From NCBI GenBank assembly GCA_963806395.1, contig CAWDYI010000013.1, positions 1 through 64,000 of the forward strand: a DNA stretch of 64,000 nucleotides. The letters run 5' to 3'. Below the pieces are notes generated by a model. It worked only from the letters and a program-made list of their open reading frames with translations, had not been told where the DNA came from and did not search any database. The position numbers were made by a program, and so were the translations under genes. Source of the stretch: DASSUW01 sp963806395 (lineage in GTDB: Bacteria; Actinomycetota; Thermoleophilia; Solirubrobacterales; Solirubrobacteraceae). This document shows, piece by piece, positions 1 to 10,323 of this stretch; within the stretch, counting starts at the first letter, position 1, and every line of letters begins with the position of its first letter.

Positions 1-192
1 CCGCGGAGCGGGCGTAGATCGTGTCGTCCTTGCCGATGCCGACGCCGTCGCCGGGCTTGAACTCGTGCCGCGCTGGCGCACGATGATCTCGCCGCCGGTC
101 ACGGTCTGGCCGGCGAACACCTTCACGCCGAGGCGCTTGGCGTTCGAGTCGCGGCCGTTGCGGCTGGATCCGAGACCCTTCTTGTGTGCCAT
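1..192 (-). CDS. rpmA: 50S ribosomal protein L27 (3' end outside window, apparent frameshift)
   Basis: This is the N-terminal three quarters of bL27, a large-subunit protein near the peptidyl-transferase centre. The ATG at 192 opens MAHKKGLGSSRNGRDSNAKR, and GGEIIVRQRGT follows, both typical of the family. After RQRGT the frame breaks near position 62. The expected continuation FKPGDGVGIGKDDTIYA is readable one frame over, so one base appears to be missing. It lies 7 bp downstream of rplU, the usual rplU-rpmA pair, and would normally be followed by obgE outside the window. The identity is certain. The frameshift is probably a sequence error, because L27 is nearly always indispensable. Confidence 0.93.
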   Translation of the reverse strand, partial: MAHKKGLGSSRNGRDSNAKRLGVKVFAGQTVTGGEIIVRQRGTSSSPATASASARTTRSTPAPR

Positions 193-199
193 GGGTCCG

Positions 200-512
200 C
201 TACTTCCCGATCTTGGTGATCGTGAGGCGGGTGAGCTCCTGGCGGTGGCCGGTGCGGCGGCGGTAGCCGCGCTTGGGCTTGAACTTGAACACCCGCAGCT
301 TCTTGCCGCGCTCGTGGCCGACGATCTCGGCCTTCACGGGCGACTTGGCGAGCTTCGCGGCGTCGAAGCACGGGGTCGCCGTCGCCCGCCAGCAGCAGCG
401 GCGTCAGCTCGATCGTGGCGCCCGGCTCGTCGGGCAGGCGCTCGACGAGGAGGGTCTGGCCCTCCACGACGCGGTACTGCTTACCGCCTGTCTTGATGAC
501 TGCGTAGGACAT
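200..512 (-). CDS. rplU: 50S ribosomal protein L21 (apparent frameshift)
   Basis: bL21 binds 23S rRNA in the large subunit. The ATG at 512 starts MSYAVIKTGGKQYRVVEGQ, the standard family opening, and the gene ends ...RLTITKIGK with TAG at 200-202. The two halves are in different frames. After LLLAGDGDPV the correct continuation (DAAKLAKSPVKAEIVGHE) needs one base removed near position 371. Corrected length is about 103 residues, the normal size. It follows rng by 9 bp and precedes rpmA by 7 bp, so the three genes are surely co-transcribed. The frame break is best explained as a consensus error. Confidence 0.93.
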
Positions 513-521
513 GTCAGTGGC

Positions 522-2774
522 TCACTCGGAAGCGTCGGCGTCGGCCGAGGCCTTCGCGCGCGAACGGCGCCGTCCGCCTCTGCGGCCGCGGCGCCGAGGG
601 CGAGAGGATAGCGCGTCGCCGTTCTCCGTCGCGCTCGTCGGCGGCCGCCGGCCGCCGTGCCCGCGTCGGCCGATTCGTCGTCGGTCAGCGCCTTGACGGC
701 GTCGGCCTCGACCGCCCCGTCCTCGTCCTCCTTCGGACCGGCGGCGCCGGCGCCCGCGCGGCTTGGCCTCGTCCGCCGGCTCGTCGGCCGCGGCGCCTTG
801 GGGCGCGCGGCTTCGGCGCCGGCTTGTCGCCGGCCTTCGTCGGTCTTGGCCCCGGCTTGGGCTGCCTTGGCCGCCTCCTCACGCGCCTTGCGCGAGCGGC
901 GCCGCGCTTGGCGGCGGCCGAGCGGCGCGCCCGCTCGTCGGCCTTGCCTGCTCCTCGCGCTCCTCGGCCGCGGCGTCGGCCGCCTCGGCGTCGGAACCGG
1001 TCAGCACCGGCGCTGGCGGCGGTGCGGCCGGCCTCCTCGATCCGCACGAGCTTCTTCTCGCCCACGAACGCGATGCCGTTGGTGACCGAGATGAGATAGC
1101 CGTCGACCTTCGCGACGCCGTCGTCCGGGTTGTACATGTGCGGCTCGACGATGTGGACGTGGACCTCCTCGCCCGCACGGAAGGGGACCGCGTGCTCCTC
1201 GATCTCCTCGCGCGCGCCCTCCATCGTCACCGCGAAGTGGTCGAGCGGCAGGCCCTCGGAGCCCTCGAAGTGGAAGTAGCGGCCGGTCTGCTCCTCGAGC
1301 GCGTGCAGCTCGCGCGCGCCATCGGCGGTGAACCAGGCGCTGACCCTCGGGTTGATGCGCAGCAGGTAGGCCTCGGGCGAGTCTGCCGGCCTCCTCGACC
1401 ATGTGCCGCAGGTGGCGCGCGATGCCGATCGCGATCGTCTCCTCGGACTTGACCACGCCCTCGCCGTGGCAGACCGGGCAGGTCTTGGACATGATCTCGC
1501 GCACGCCGTCGGTGACGTTCTGGCGCGTCATCTCGACCAGCCCGAGCGGCGAGATCTCGACCACGAAGGTCTTCGTGCGGTCCTCGTCGAGCGCCTTGCG
1601 CAGGACCTTCAGCACGGCGTCGCGGTTGCGGGCGCGGGCCATGTCGATGAAGTCGATGACGATGATGCCGCCGATGTCGCGCAGCCGCAGCTGGTTGACG
1701 ACCTCCTCGGCCGCCTCGAGGTTCGTCTTGGTGATCGTGTCCTCGAGCCGCGCGCTCTTGCCCTTGCCGGTGAACGAGCCGGTGTTGACGTCGATCACCG
1801 TCAGCGCCTCGGCGTAGTCGATCATCAGGTAGCCGCCGCTCGGCAGGTCGACCCGGCGGTTGAGCATGCCCTCGATGACCGGTTCGACGCCGTAGGCCTC
1901 GAACAGCGGCTCGGGCTCCTCCCACAGCGCCACACGGTCCACGAGCTCCGGGGCCGTGCGGGCGAAGAAGGAGACGAGCCGGTGGTGCGCCTTCGGATCG
2001 TCGACCACCGCGCGCTCGAAGTGGGCGGAGAAGATGTCGCGCACGACGCGGACCGACAGGTCGGCCTCCTGGAACACGAGCGCCGGCGCCTCGGCCTCCT
2101 CGACGCGCTTCTCGAGCACCTCGTTGAGCTTGAACAGGTACTGAAGCTCGCGCTCGAAGTCGCCGCGCTTGGCGCCGTGCGCCGCGGTGCGGATGATCGC
2201 GCCGCCGCCGCCGAGGTCGAGCTGCTTGGCCTCCTTGCGCAGGCGGTCGCGCTCCTTGTCCTCGAGCCGGCGCGAGACGCCGACGCCCTCGCCGGTCGGC
2301 GCGTAGACCATGTAGCGGCCGGCGATCGTGAGCTCCATCGACAGCCGCGCGCCCTTGGTCTTCAGCGGGTCCTTGACGACCTGGACGACGATCTCCTGAC
2401 CGGGCGAGAGCAGCTCGGTGATCCGCGGGCCGTGCTCCGAGCCGCGGCCGCGGCGCACCTGCTCGACGCCCGGGAGGACGATCTCGTCGACGTGCAGGAA
2501 CCCGTTCTTGTCGAGCCCGATGTCGACGAAGGCGGCCTCGAGCCCGGGCAGGACGTTGTCGACCTTGCCCTTGTAGATGTTGCCGACGATCGACCGGCCG
2601 CCGCGACGCTCGAAGTAGATCTCGGCGACGCGGTACCCGGCCGGGACCTCAGGCTTCTTCTTAGCCCGGCGGCGCGAACGCGACTTGCGCCGGTGCCTCG
2701 GGATCGCCCGCGGCCTCCAACATGGCGACCCGGGTCTCTCCCCGGTCGACCGTGACCAGCACTTGCTTTCTCAC
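522..2774 (-). CDS. rng: Ribonuclease E/G family endoribonuclease (several apparent frameshifts)
   Basis: This RNase E/G-type endonuclease for rRNA maturation and mRNA decay starts at GTG 2774 with MRKQVLVTVDRGETRVAM. A GAGGAA Shine-Dalgarno-like sequence lies about 9 nt upstream. Visible parts are an S1-like region (VGNIYKGKVDNVLPGLEAAF ... GFLHVDEI), the catalytic core with VIDVNTG and IIVIDFIDMARARNR supplying the metal-binding Asp residues, and the zinc-link motif CPVCHGEG. A basic Ala/Arg/Lys-rich tail ends ...RSRAKASADADASE at TGA 522-524. Frame changes are needed near 2700, near 1387 (one extra base before DSPEAYLLRINP), and at least twice in the tail between about 600 and 1010. The catalytic core from 1390 to 2690 is intact. 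Its place between rodA and rplU is the usual actinobacterial one. Confidence 0.9.
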
Positions 2775-2786
2775 TGGAAAAATTCC

Positions 2787-3935
2787 TCATTGGAAGACTG
2801 TCGCCCTCCCCTTGAGCTCCGCCGTCTCGCGCGCCTGCGCGTGGACGGAATGGAGCAGGCCGAGGGCCATGAAAGTTGCGAGCATCGACGAGCCGCCGAA
2901 GCTCAGCAGCGGGGCGGTAACACCTGTGATGGGCATGATCCCCACGTTCATCCCGATGTTCACGAAGAGCTGGAAGAGCAGCATCACGGTGATGCCGCCT
3001 GCGATCAGCGCGCCGTAGAGGTTCTTCGCGACGGTCAGGATGTGCAAACCTCGCCATATAAGTAGCGCATAGAGCGAGAGGACGAGCGCACAGCCGGCGA
3101 AACCGTAGGTCTCGCCGACCACGGCGAAGATGAAGTCGGTGTGGTGCTCGGGCAGGAAGTTCAGCGACGTCTGGGTCGCGTTGTCGACCCCGCGGCCGGT
3201 CTTCTCGCCGGAGCCCATGGCGATCAGCGCCTGGTGCTGCTGGTAGCCCTCCTCGCCCGGATCGGCCGACGGATGCAGGAACGACGTCAGCCGGTCGACC
3301 TGATACGGCTTCAGTACGTCGACGCCGGTCATCGGCGCCACCACCAGGACCAGCGCGACCGCGACTGCGAACAGCGCGCCGAGCGCGGCGAAGTGCCGCC
3401 ACGGCGCGCCGGCGACGAACAGCACGGCGAGCGTCCCGGCGACGTACACGAGCGCCGAGCCGAGGTCCGGCTCGGCGATCACGAGCATCGTCGGGATCAG
3501 CCCGAGCAGCATGATGCGGGCCGTGGTGTCGCGGCCCATGCGGCGCATCCGGTCGACCACGAAGGCCGACAGCGCCACGACGAGCAGCACCTTCCCGAGC
3601 TCGGACGGCTGGAAGTTGAAGCCGGGCAGCGCGATCCACGATTTGGAGCCGCGCGTCGCGCCCGCGATCGCCAGCACCAGGACGATCAGCCCCAGCATCA
3701 GCCCGTAGATCGGGTAGCGCAGCTCACGCAGTCGCGAGTAGTCGATCCGCGACGCGCCGTACATCAGCACCAGCCCGACGCCCGCGTAGATCGCCTGGCG
3801 CGTCACGTAGTAGTGCGGTTGGCCGGCGATGTCGTTCTGCGTCGCGCCGTTGAGCGCGACCAGCGAGCAGCCGACGAGCCCGAGCGTGGCGAGCAGGAGC
3901 AGCGGATCCATCCGCAGGTGCCACTCGCGGGGCAT
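2787..3935 (-). CDS. rodA: Rod-shape-determining SEDS glycosyltransferase RodA
   Basis: SEDS-family peptidoglycan polymerase working with PBP2 in the elongasome. It is an integral membrane protein with about ten predicted hydrophobic segments. Family signatures are visible: FQPSELGK, AEPDLGSALVY, a long loop with DRLTSFLHPSADPGEEGYQQ, LPEHHTDFIFAVVGE, and the end ITGVTAPLLSFGGSSM. ATG 3935 gives 382 residues. A TTG at 3983 overlapping the mrdA stop would add 16 residues, and neither start has a clear Shine-Dalgarno. It follows mrdA directly and is 12 bp ahead of rng. Codons around 3044-3072 (CTA CTT ATA TGG CGA GGT TTG) are much AT-richer than the rest of the gene. Confidence 0.93.
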   Translation of the reverse strand: MPREWHLRMDPLLLLATLGLVGCSLVALNGATQNDIAGQPHYYVTRQAIYAGVGLVLMYGASRIDYSRLRELRYPIYGLMLGLIVLVLAIAGATRGSKSWIALPGFNFQPSELGKVLLVVALSAFVVDRMRRMGRDTTARIMLLGLIPTMLVIAEPDLGSALVYVAGTLAVLFVAGAPWRHFAALGALFAVAVALVLVVAPMTGVDVLKPYQVDRLTSFLHPSADPGEEGYQQHQALIAMGSGEKTGRGVDNATQTSLNFLPEHHTDFIFAVVGETYGFAGCALVLSLYALLIWRGLHILTVAKNLYGALIAGGITVMLLFQLFVNIGMNVGIMPITGVTAPLLSFGGSSMLATFMALGLLHSVHAQARETAELKGRATVFQ

Positions 3936-3979
3936 GAGCGGGGGCGGCGGCTCGGAAGCTGGCTGGATCGGGTGGGAGC

Positions 3980-6151
3980 TCAATTCGACTGATCGGACCC
4001 TGATTGGAACTCGTCGTCCGTGACATCGAACCACTCGTTGAGGATCAGGCGCGCCGCCGGTGCCGCTGTCTCCGCACCGAATCCACCGCGCTCGATCGTC
4101 GTGACGACAACGATCGGCTCGTTCTCGTCGGCCACGTAGGCGGCGTACCAGGACTGGTCGGGATTCGGCTGGCGCTCGGCGGTGCCGGTCTTGCCGTACA
4201 GCTTGTCACGATACGGGGCGTCGGCGAAGACGTCGGCCGACGTGCCACCCGCAGCGGTCGCGGCGCCGTGCAGGCCGGCCATGATCGCGTCGCGGAAACC
4301 GGGCTGGAAGCGCACGCGCCGGCGGACCGGCGTGCGGATCTCTTCGACCAGACGGCCGCGGCCGTCCTCGACCTGCTGCCCGAGGTGCGGACGAACGACC
4401 TTGCCGTCGTTGATGATCGTCGCGTACGCCTCGGCCAGCTGGAGCGGCGTGGCCTGCAGGTCGCCCTGCCCGACCGCGAGGCTGACGTTGTCGCCCGTCG
4501 TCCATGGCCGCTCGATGCCGCCGCACTTGTAGAGCGCCGCGGTCGTGCCCGGCGTGACCTTCGCCTTCTTCGTGCACTTGAGGTACTCGTCGTAGCCCTT
4601 GTTGCGCCAGTCGCTGTCCGGGATCAGCCCACCGAACTCGCCCGGGATGTCGATGCCGGTCTTGCGGCCGACGCCCAGGCGCCTGGCCCACTCCTGCAGC
4701 ACCGGCCCCTTGGCGTTCAGCTGCTCGCCGAGCTCGTAGAAGAAGATGTCCGAGGAGACCGTGAGCGCCCTCGGCAGCTCGAGCGGGCCGAACACCGCGT
4801 CCTTGGCGTTCTTGCGGACCTGGTCGCCGAGCTCGAACTTGCCGTCGTCGACGATCGTCGTCTCGGGCGTGATCACGCCCTCCTCGAGCGCGGCCATCGC
4901 GGTGATCGGCTTGAACGTCGAGCCGGTCGGATAGGTGGCGGCGATCGCGCGGTTGAACAGCGGCGCGCCGAGCGCCTCGGAGGACAGCTCGTCGTAGCGC
5001 TTCTGCGAGATCGGCCTGGCGAACTCGTTGGCGTCGAAGCTCGGGTAGGAGCCGAGCGCGAGGATCTCGCCGTTGCGCGGATCCATCGCCACGAAGGCGC
5101 CCGCCTTCGCCCCGTTCTGGGATGCCGCCGCGACGGCCCGCTGGAGCGCGTCGTTGGCCGCTCGCTGGAGGCCGAGGTCGAGCGTGATGCGCAGGCGCTG
5201 GCCCTGCTTGGGCTCCCTGCGGCTCATCCGCCGGCGGTCGTCGCGCGTGCCGAGCGCGTTGATCACGACCTTCGTGAAGCCGTCGGTGCCGCGCAGGTAC
5301 CTGTCGTAGCTCTCCTCGATGCCGTCGGCGCCGATCCGCGTCCCCGCCTCGACGCCCTTGTAGCGCCTGAGCTTGAGCTCGTCCGGCGAGATCTCACGCG
5401 TGGTCCCGAACAGCTGGGCACCCAGCTCGTCGTGCGGGTAGTCGCGCATGTACTGCTTCTCGACCTCGACGCCGGGGAACTCCTCGCGGCGCTCGCGGAT
5501 GTAGTTGAACGCCGCGCGGCTGACCGCCGACTTGATCGTCACGTTCGAGTAGGGCAGCTCGGCGACGCCCTCGATCACGCGCTCGTGGATCCGTCGCGGG
5601 CGGACGTTGATCACGCGCCCGAGGTCGCGGTACAGGCGCCGCACCGCGACCTCGTCCGCGGGCGGGGCCGGGACGTCGACCGGGGCGGCGCGCCGGGCGG
5701 ACCGCGCCAGCTGACGGCGCACGCGCCGCTGGCTGCGGGTGGCGCCACGGCGGCGCTCGCGGATGTCGCGCTCGAGCGCGCGCAGCCGCGCGGCGGCCGC
5801 CAGGCGCACCTTCTCGGCCTCGCCGCGCCGCTTGCGGAACTCGTCCGCCTGCTCGAGCACGGCGTCCGGCAGCGAGCTCGGGACGATCTGCACGACCGGG
5901 GCCACGCGCGTCTTCACCAGCACCGTGCCGTGGCGGTCGACGACGTCGCCGCGGGGCGCCTCGATGCGCACCTTGCGCACCCGGTTCTCGCGCGCCTGCG
6001 ACACGAAGTCCTCGCCCGACAGCACCTGCAGGAACCACAGCCGGAAGAACACGATCGCGAACAGCACGAAGGCGACGCCGCCGAGCACGGCGACGCGCAC
6101 CGCGAGCTGCGGCGTGATCGGCGGGCGGCGCTCCTCGACGGGCGTCGGCAT
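3980..6151 (-). CDS. mrdA: Penicillin-binding protein 2 (elongasome transpeptidase)
   Basis: Class B PBP cross-linking peptidoglycan with RodA, 723 residues. It has an N-terminal cytoplasmic tail, one membrane anchor (about residues 15-42), a dimerisation domain (EAPRGDVVDRHGTVL) and a C-terminal transpeptidase. The three active-site motifs are present: STFK near residue 411, SSD near 465 and KTG near 653 (YGKTGTAE). An Arg/Ala-rich coiled stretch at about residues 105-160 is longer than in E. coli PBP2. Its start is 4 bp after the mreD stop and its end abuts rodA, so it belongs to the mre operon. Confidence 0.95.
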   Translation of the reverse strand: MPTPVEERRPPITPQLAVRVAVLGGVAFVLFAIVFFRLWFLQVLSGEDFVSQARENRVRKVRIEAPRGDVVDRHGTVLVKTRVAPVVQIVPSSLPDAVLEQADEFRKRRGEAEKVRLAAAARLRALERDIRERRRGATRSQRRVRRQLARSARRAAPVDVPAPPADEVAVRRLYRDLGRVINVRPRRIHERVIEGVAELPYSNVTIKSAVSRAAFNYIRERREEFPGVEVEKQYMRDYPHDELGAQLFGTTREISPDELKLRRYKGVEAGTRIGADGIEESYDRYLRGTDGFTKVVINALGTRDDRRRMSRREPKQGQRLRITLDLGLQRAANDALQRAVAAASQNGAKAGAFVAMDPRNGEILALGSYPSFDANEFARPISQKRYDELSSEALGAPLFNRAIAATYPTGSTFKPITAMAALEEGVITPETTIVDDGKFELGDQVRKNAKDAVFGPLELPRALTVSSDIFFYELGEQLNAKGPVLQEWARRLGVGRKTGIDIPGEFGGLIPDSDWRNKGYDEYLKCTKKAKVTPGTTAALYKCGGIERPWTTGDNVSLAVGQGDLQATPLQLAEAYATIINDGKVVRPHLGQQVEDGRGRLVEEIRTPVRRRVRFQPGFRDAIMAGLHGAATAAGGTSADVFADAPYRDKLYGKTGTAERQPNPDQSWYAAYVADENEPIVVVTTIERGGFGAETAAPAARLILNEWFDVTDDEFQSGSDQSN

Positions 6152-6155
6152 CGCG

Positions 6156-6722
6156 TTACGCGCGGGTGAGCGGACTGAGCCCGCCGGTCGTGTACGCGCG
6201 ACGGCGACGGCGGCGCGGATCGTCGGGCAGGTACGGCGCCAGCACGCGCCGTACGACGATGTACACCGGCAGCGCGAGCAGCGTGTTGAGCACGATCGTC
6301 ATCAGGATCTGACGCACCAGCAGCAGCGACACCGGCGCCTCGACGCCGAGCAGGAACTGCAGCAGCGAGAAGCCGATCGTCGCGACCGCCGTGGCCGCCG
6401 CCCCGATCGCGACCGGCGCGAGCGCGTGCGCCGGGTCGCGCAGCTCCCGCACGCGGCCGGCGCCGTACCCGACTGCGGTGTACACGAGCGAGTTCACGCC
6501 CAGCGTCTGGAGCAGCGCGGTGTCCACGAACAGGCCGAGCGAGAAGCCGAACACGGCGCCCGGGACCGAGCCGCAGAGGAAGCCGACGGCAGCCACCAGC
6601 AGCGGCGACAGGTCGGCCGGCACGCCGAACACCGAGATCTGCGAGACGGTCGTGAGCTGGACGATGCCGCCCAGGAGCCCGAGCAGCGCGAGACGGCCGA
6701 CGGCCTGAGGCGTCAGGGTCAC
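6156..6722 (-). CDS. mreD: Rod-shape-determining membrane protein MreD
   Basis: Small integral membrane component of the elongasome, 188 residues, with about five or six hydrophobic segments (for example LLGGIVQLTTVSQISVFG, and FGFSLGLFVDTALLQTLGVN, a common MreD pattern). The basic C-terminus RRRRRRAYTTGG is cytoplasmic by the positive-inside rule. Its ATG overlaps the mreC stop by 4 bp (ATGA), which indicates translational coupling. Sequence identity in this family is low, so the call rests on topology, length and position between mreC and mrdA. Confidence 0.9.
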   Translation of the reverse strand: MTLTPQAVGRLALLGLLGGIVQLTTVSQISVFGVPADLSPLLVAAVGFLCGSVPGAVFGFSLGLFVDTALLQTLGVNSLVYTAVGYGAGRVRELRDPAHALAPVAIGAAATAVATIGFSLLQFLLGVEAPVSLLLVRQILMTIVLNTLLALPVYIVVRRVLAPYLPDDPRRRRRRAYTTGGLSPLTRA

Positions 6723-7605
6723 GGCACCTGCGCCCGGATGTCGTTGTGGGGCTCGGTGAGCACCTCGACGATGGTCAGCGCGCGCAGGTCGGCGAGCGGC
6801 CGGACGTGGATCACGCGATCGAGCTCGCCCTCGCCGGTCTCGACGCGCGTGACCGTGCCGATCGGGATGCCGCGCGGGTACAGCGAGCGCAGCGCGGACA
6901 CACGCACGGAGGTGCTCGTGCCCGCGGTCACGATCATCTCGCCGCGCCGCACCTCCTTCGCGTTCGGCACGAGCTCGAAGCGCAGGTCGCCCGGCGCGCC
7001 GACCGCCGGCGCGACGCTGCCCGGCTCGCCGCTCCGGAGCGCCTGGCCCGACACGCCGAACTCGGGATCGGTCAGCAGCATCACGGACGCGTTGCCGTCG
7101 GACACCGACTTGACCTTGCCGACCAGCCCGGCGCCGTTGACGACCGGCTGGTCGACCTCGACGCCGTCGCTCGAGCCCTTGTTGATCTGGAAGGTCTGGT
7201 ACCAGGAGCTGGGCGAGCGCGCGATCACGCGCGCCTCGACCGGCGTGAAGTCGCCGAGGCCGCCCTCCTCGTTCGTGGCCTTCAACCCCAGGCGTTGCTC
7301 GAGCTCGCGGTTCTCGGTCGTGACCTCGGCGACCTCCCTGCGCAGCTGGTCGCGCTCAGCTTCGAGCCGGTCGTTCTTGTCCTTGGCGTCGAGCGTGTCG
7401 CCGAACCAGCCGAACAGGTCGCGGAACGGCTTCAGCGCCCGGTTCGCGCCCTCCTGGATCGGCGCGAGCACCTCCATCGCGCCGCGCTGCACGCCGTGCA
7501 GCGTGCCGCCCGAGCTCTCGCCGAAGTACGCCGTCAGCAGGAACAGCGAGAGAAGGACGAGCACGGCCAGCACCGCGCGTCGTCGTCGGACGGCTTTGTC
7601 GTGCA

Positions 7606-7606
<1 letters not shown>
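6719..7606 (-). CDS. mreC: Cell-shape-determining protein MreC
   Basis: Bitopic elongasome scaffold linking MreB to PBP2/RodA, 295 residues. The start ATG at 7606 overlaps the mreB stop as TGATG and gives MHDKAVRRRRAVLAVLVLL: a basic cytoplasmic start followed by one membrane helix. A coiled coil follows (about residues 60-95, DKNDRLEAERDQLRREVAEV), then the beta-rich MreC core with VNGAGLVGKV and LLTDPEFGVSGQ. Upstream in-frame starts would lie inside mreB and are not used. Confidence 0.94.
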
Positions 7607-8658
<1,052 letters not shown>

Positions 8659-8708
8659 AAGGAGGAGCGAACGCAGGCGGGTGTGACGAAACCCCGCGTC
8701 GCGCGGTG

Positions 8709-8736
8709 AGTGTATCGAAGGCCCCGGCAGCGAAAA
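8709..8736 (-). promoter_or_regulatory. Putative promoter of the mre operon
   Basis: On the minus strand TTTTCG (8736-8731) and TACACT (8714-8709) are separated by 16 nt. The second is a good sigma-A -10 box. Transcription would begin about 8702 and leave a leader of about 44 nt before the mreB ATG at 8658. The maf gene ends at 8755 on the same strand, so this gap is the natural place for a new promoter. The -35 match is weak. Confidence 0.45.
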
Positions 8737-8754
8737 GCGGCTGCAAACGCGGTC

Positions 8755-9285
8755 TCAGCGCGCTTTGAGGAGGTCCTGCAGGCGGGCGAGCGGGAGCCCG
8801 ACGACGTTGAGGTAGTCGCCCTCGATCCCGGCCACCAGCGCGGCGCCCTCGCCCTGGATCGCGTAGCCGCCGGCGCGGCCGTCCCACTCGCCGGTTCCGA
8901 CGTACCAGTCGAGCGTCGCGTCGTCGGACTCGTGGAAGGTCACGCGCGTGACCTCGACGGTGGCCGCGACGACCCGCCCGCGCTCCGCGAGCGCGATGCC
9001 GCCGACGACCTCGTGCATGCGCCCGTTCAGCCGGCCGACGTAGTCGCGCGCCTGGGCCGCGTCGCGCGGCTTGCCGAGGATCTCGCCGTCGAGCGCCACG
9101 ACCGTGTCGGCGCCGAGCACGAGCTCGCCGTCCACCGCCGACGCCTTGCGGCGGGCGTTGCGCTCGGCCACGGCGGCCGGATCGCCGACCTCGTCCTCCT
9201 GAACGTTCGCCGGCCGGACCTCGAACGCGATGCCCGCGTCGCTGAGGATCGCCCGCCGCTGCGGCGAGGCGCTGGCGAGGATCAG
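8755..9285 (-). CDS. maf: Maf/YhdE-type nucleotide pyrophosphatase
   Basis: Maf-family nucleoside triphosphate pyrophosphatase, a house-cleaning enzyme for modified nucleotides. The frame opens with the substrate-binding signature LILASASPQRRAIL, then VLGADTVVALDGEILGKP with the conserved Asp of the catalytic site, and EVVGGIAL, ending LQDLLKAR. No ATG/GTG/TTG precedes the signature. The likely start is CTG at 9285, which overlaps the ndk stop (CTGA) and gives 176 residues. The first standard start, GTG 9171, would delete the active site. Coupled to ndk upstream. Confidence 0.88.
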   Translation of the reverse strand: MILASASPQRRAILSDAGIAFEVRPANVQEDEVGDPAAVAERNARRKASAVDGELVLGADTVVALDGEILGKPRDAAQARDYVGRLNGRMHEVVGGIALAERGRVVAATVEVTRVTFHESDDATLDWYVGTGEWDGRAGGYAIQGEGAALVAGIEGDYLNVVGLPLARLQDLLKAR

Positions 9286-9692
9286 AGTTCCGGGAAGAAC
9301 AGCTGCGCCTCGCGAGTGCCGGACTCGGGCGAGTCGGAGCCGTGGACCATGTTCTTGCCGACCTCGACCGCGTAATCGCCGCGGATCGAGCCGGGCGCCG
9401 CCTCGAGCGGGTTCGTGGCGCCGATCACCTGGCGCGCCGCCTTGATCGCCTCGGTGCCCTCGAGCACCATCGCGACGATCGGGCCGGAGGTGATGAACTC
9501 GACCAGCTCGCCGAAGAACGGCTTGCCCTCGTGCTCGGCGTAGTGGCGCTTCGCGAGGTCGCCGGTCACGGTCATGTGCCTGAGGGCGACGATCGTCAGG
9601 CCCTTGTTCTCGAAGCGGGCGGTGATCTCGCCGGTAAGGCCGCGGGCGAACGCGTCCGGCTTGACCAGGATCAGGGTCCTTTCCATTGACAT
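9282..9692 (-). CDS. ndk: Nucleoside diphosphate kinase
   Basis: Transfers the gamma-phosphate of ATP to NDPs through a phosphohistidine. At 136 residues it has the usual length. The family opening ERTLILVKPDAFARGL is present, and the active-site His is at about residue 117 in NMVHGSDSPESG. Two ATGs are possible, 9692 (MSMERT) and 9686 (MERT). A GAAAGGGG sequence just before 9692 may serve as ribosome binding site. Nearly all of the 49-nt gap upstream is filled by a palindromic repeat that also occurs inside valS. Gene order ndk-maf-mreB is typical of actinobacteria. Confidence 0.96.
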   Translation of the reverse strand: MSMERTLILVKPDAFARGLTGEITARFENKGLTIVALRHMTVTGDLAKRHYAEHEGKPFFGELVEFITSGPIVAMVLEGTEAIKAARQVIGATNPLEAAPGSIRGDYAVEVGKNMVHGSDSPESGTREAQLFFPEL

Positions 9693-9696
9693 CCCC

Positions 9697-9742
9697 TTTC
9701 GCTCTCCGGTTCTCGCAAGCTCGGACCTCCGACCGACGTTAC
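9697..9742 (+). repeat. 46-nt palindromic repeat, intergenic copy
   Basis: Plus-strand 9697-9742 matches minus-strand 12285-12240 (inside valS) at 41 of 46 positions. Identical cores are TTCTCGCAAGCTCG and CCGACGTTAC. The centre forms an imperfect dyad, GGTTCTCGC-AA-GCTCGGACC. In the valS copy one paired G is A, which keeps the pairing (U-G becomes U-A). This copy fills the space between the zinc-ribbon gene stop and the ndk start, so it must be the ndk leader or an intercistronic hairpin. Confidence 0.75.
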
Positions 9743-10296
9743 TAGCGTCCGCGCTCGCTCGAGCGCTCGTCGGCGACCTCGGCAGCCACCGTCGGCTGGT
9801 CCGTCGTCTTCGAGCGCCGGCGGCGGCGCGTCGCCTGTGGCGGCGGCTCGGACTGGGTCTCGGCCTCGCAGAACGGGCAAAGCTTCCACGCCGGGTCGAC
9901 CGGCTTGCCGCACGAGTAGCACCGTTCCTTCAAGCGCCGCATGCAGCTCGGGCAGCGCAGGTAGTCGGCCTTGATCTCGTAGTCGCAGTGCGGACACAGC
10001 TGATAGTCGAGCTGCGCCAGCCGCGCCTCGGCGGCGGTCATCTCGAGCTCGCGCAGGCGGACGTCGTCCACGAACTCGGGCGGGCGCACGATCAGGTAGA
10101 CGATCGTCCCGACGAACGGGAACAGCGAGGCGGCCGTCGCGCAGGCGACGAGCATCGGGTCGTCGATCCGCCGGCGGGCGTCGGCGTACGTCCAGAAGAT
10201 CAACGCGAACCAGACGACGACGAGCACCAGCAGCAGCACGTTGACGGCCGTGTTGAGGTTGTCGTTCTCGATCCCGAAGATGGCGAGGGGGAGCAT
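9742..10296 (-). CDS. Zinc-ribbon membrane protein, function unknown
   Basis: 184 residues. Two N-terminal membrane helices (about residues 16-37 NVLLLVLVVVWFALIFW and 52-70 ACATAASLFPFVGTIVYLI) are separated by YADARRRIDD. A double zinc ribbon follows: CPHCDYEI..CPSC and CYSCGKPV..CPFC, eight Cys in four CxxC pairs. The tail is basic and disordered. This architecture is widespread in actinobacteria beside ndk/folC, but no biochemical role is established to my knowledge. A role as membrane-tethered adaptor is only inference. It lies between the folC-coupled peptide and ndk on the same strand. Confidence 0.8.
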   Translation of the reverse strand: MLPLAIFGIENDNLNTAVNVLLLVLVVVWFALIFWTYADARRRIDDPMLVACATAASLFPFVGTIVYLIVRPPEFVDDVRLRELEMTAAEARLAQLDYQLCPHCDYEIKADYLRCPSCMRRLKERCYSCGKPVDPAWKLCPFCEAETQSEPPPQATRRRRRSKTTDQPTVAAEVADERSSERGR

Positions 10297-10323
10297 CGGC
10301 TCGTCGAATCGTAGTGGGAGGGG

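Noticed and set aside
4004..6169. Very long open frame on the plus strand opposite mrdA
   Set aside because: Antisense shadow produced by high GC third positions; composition is Arg/Ala/Leu-biased and no domain is recognisable, whereas the minus strand encodes a complete PBP2.
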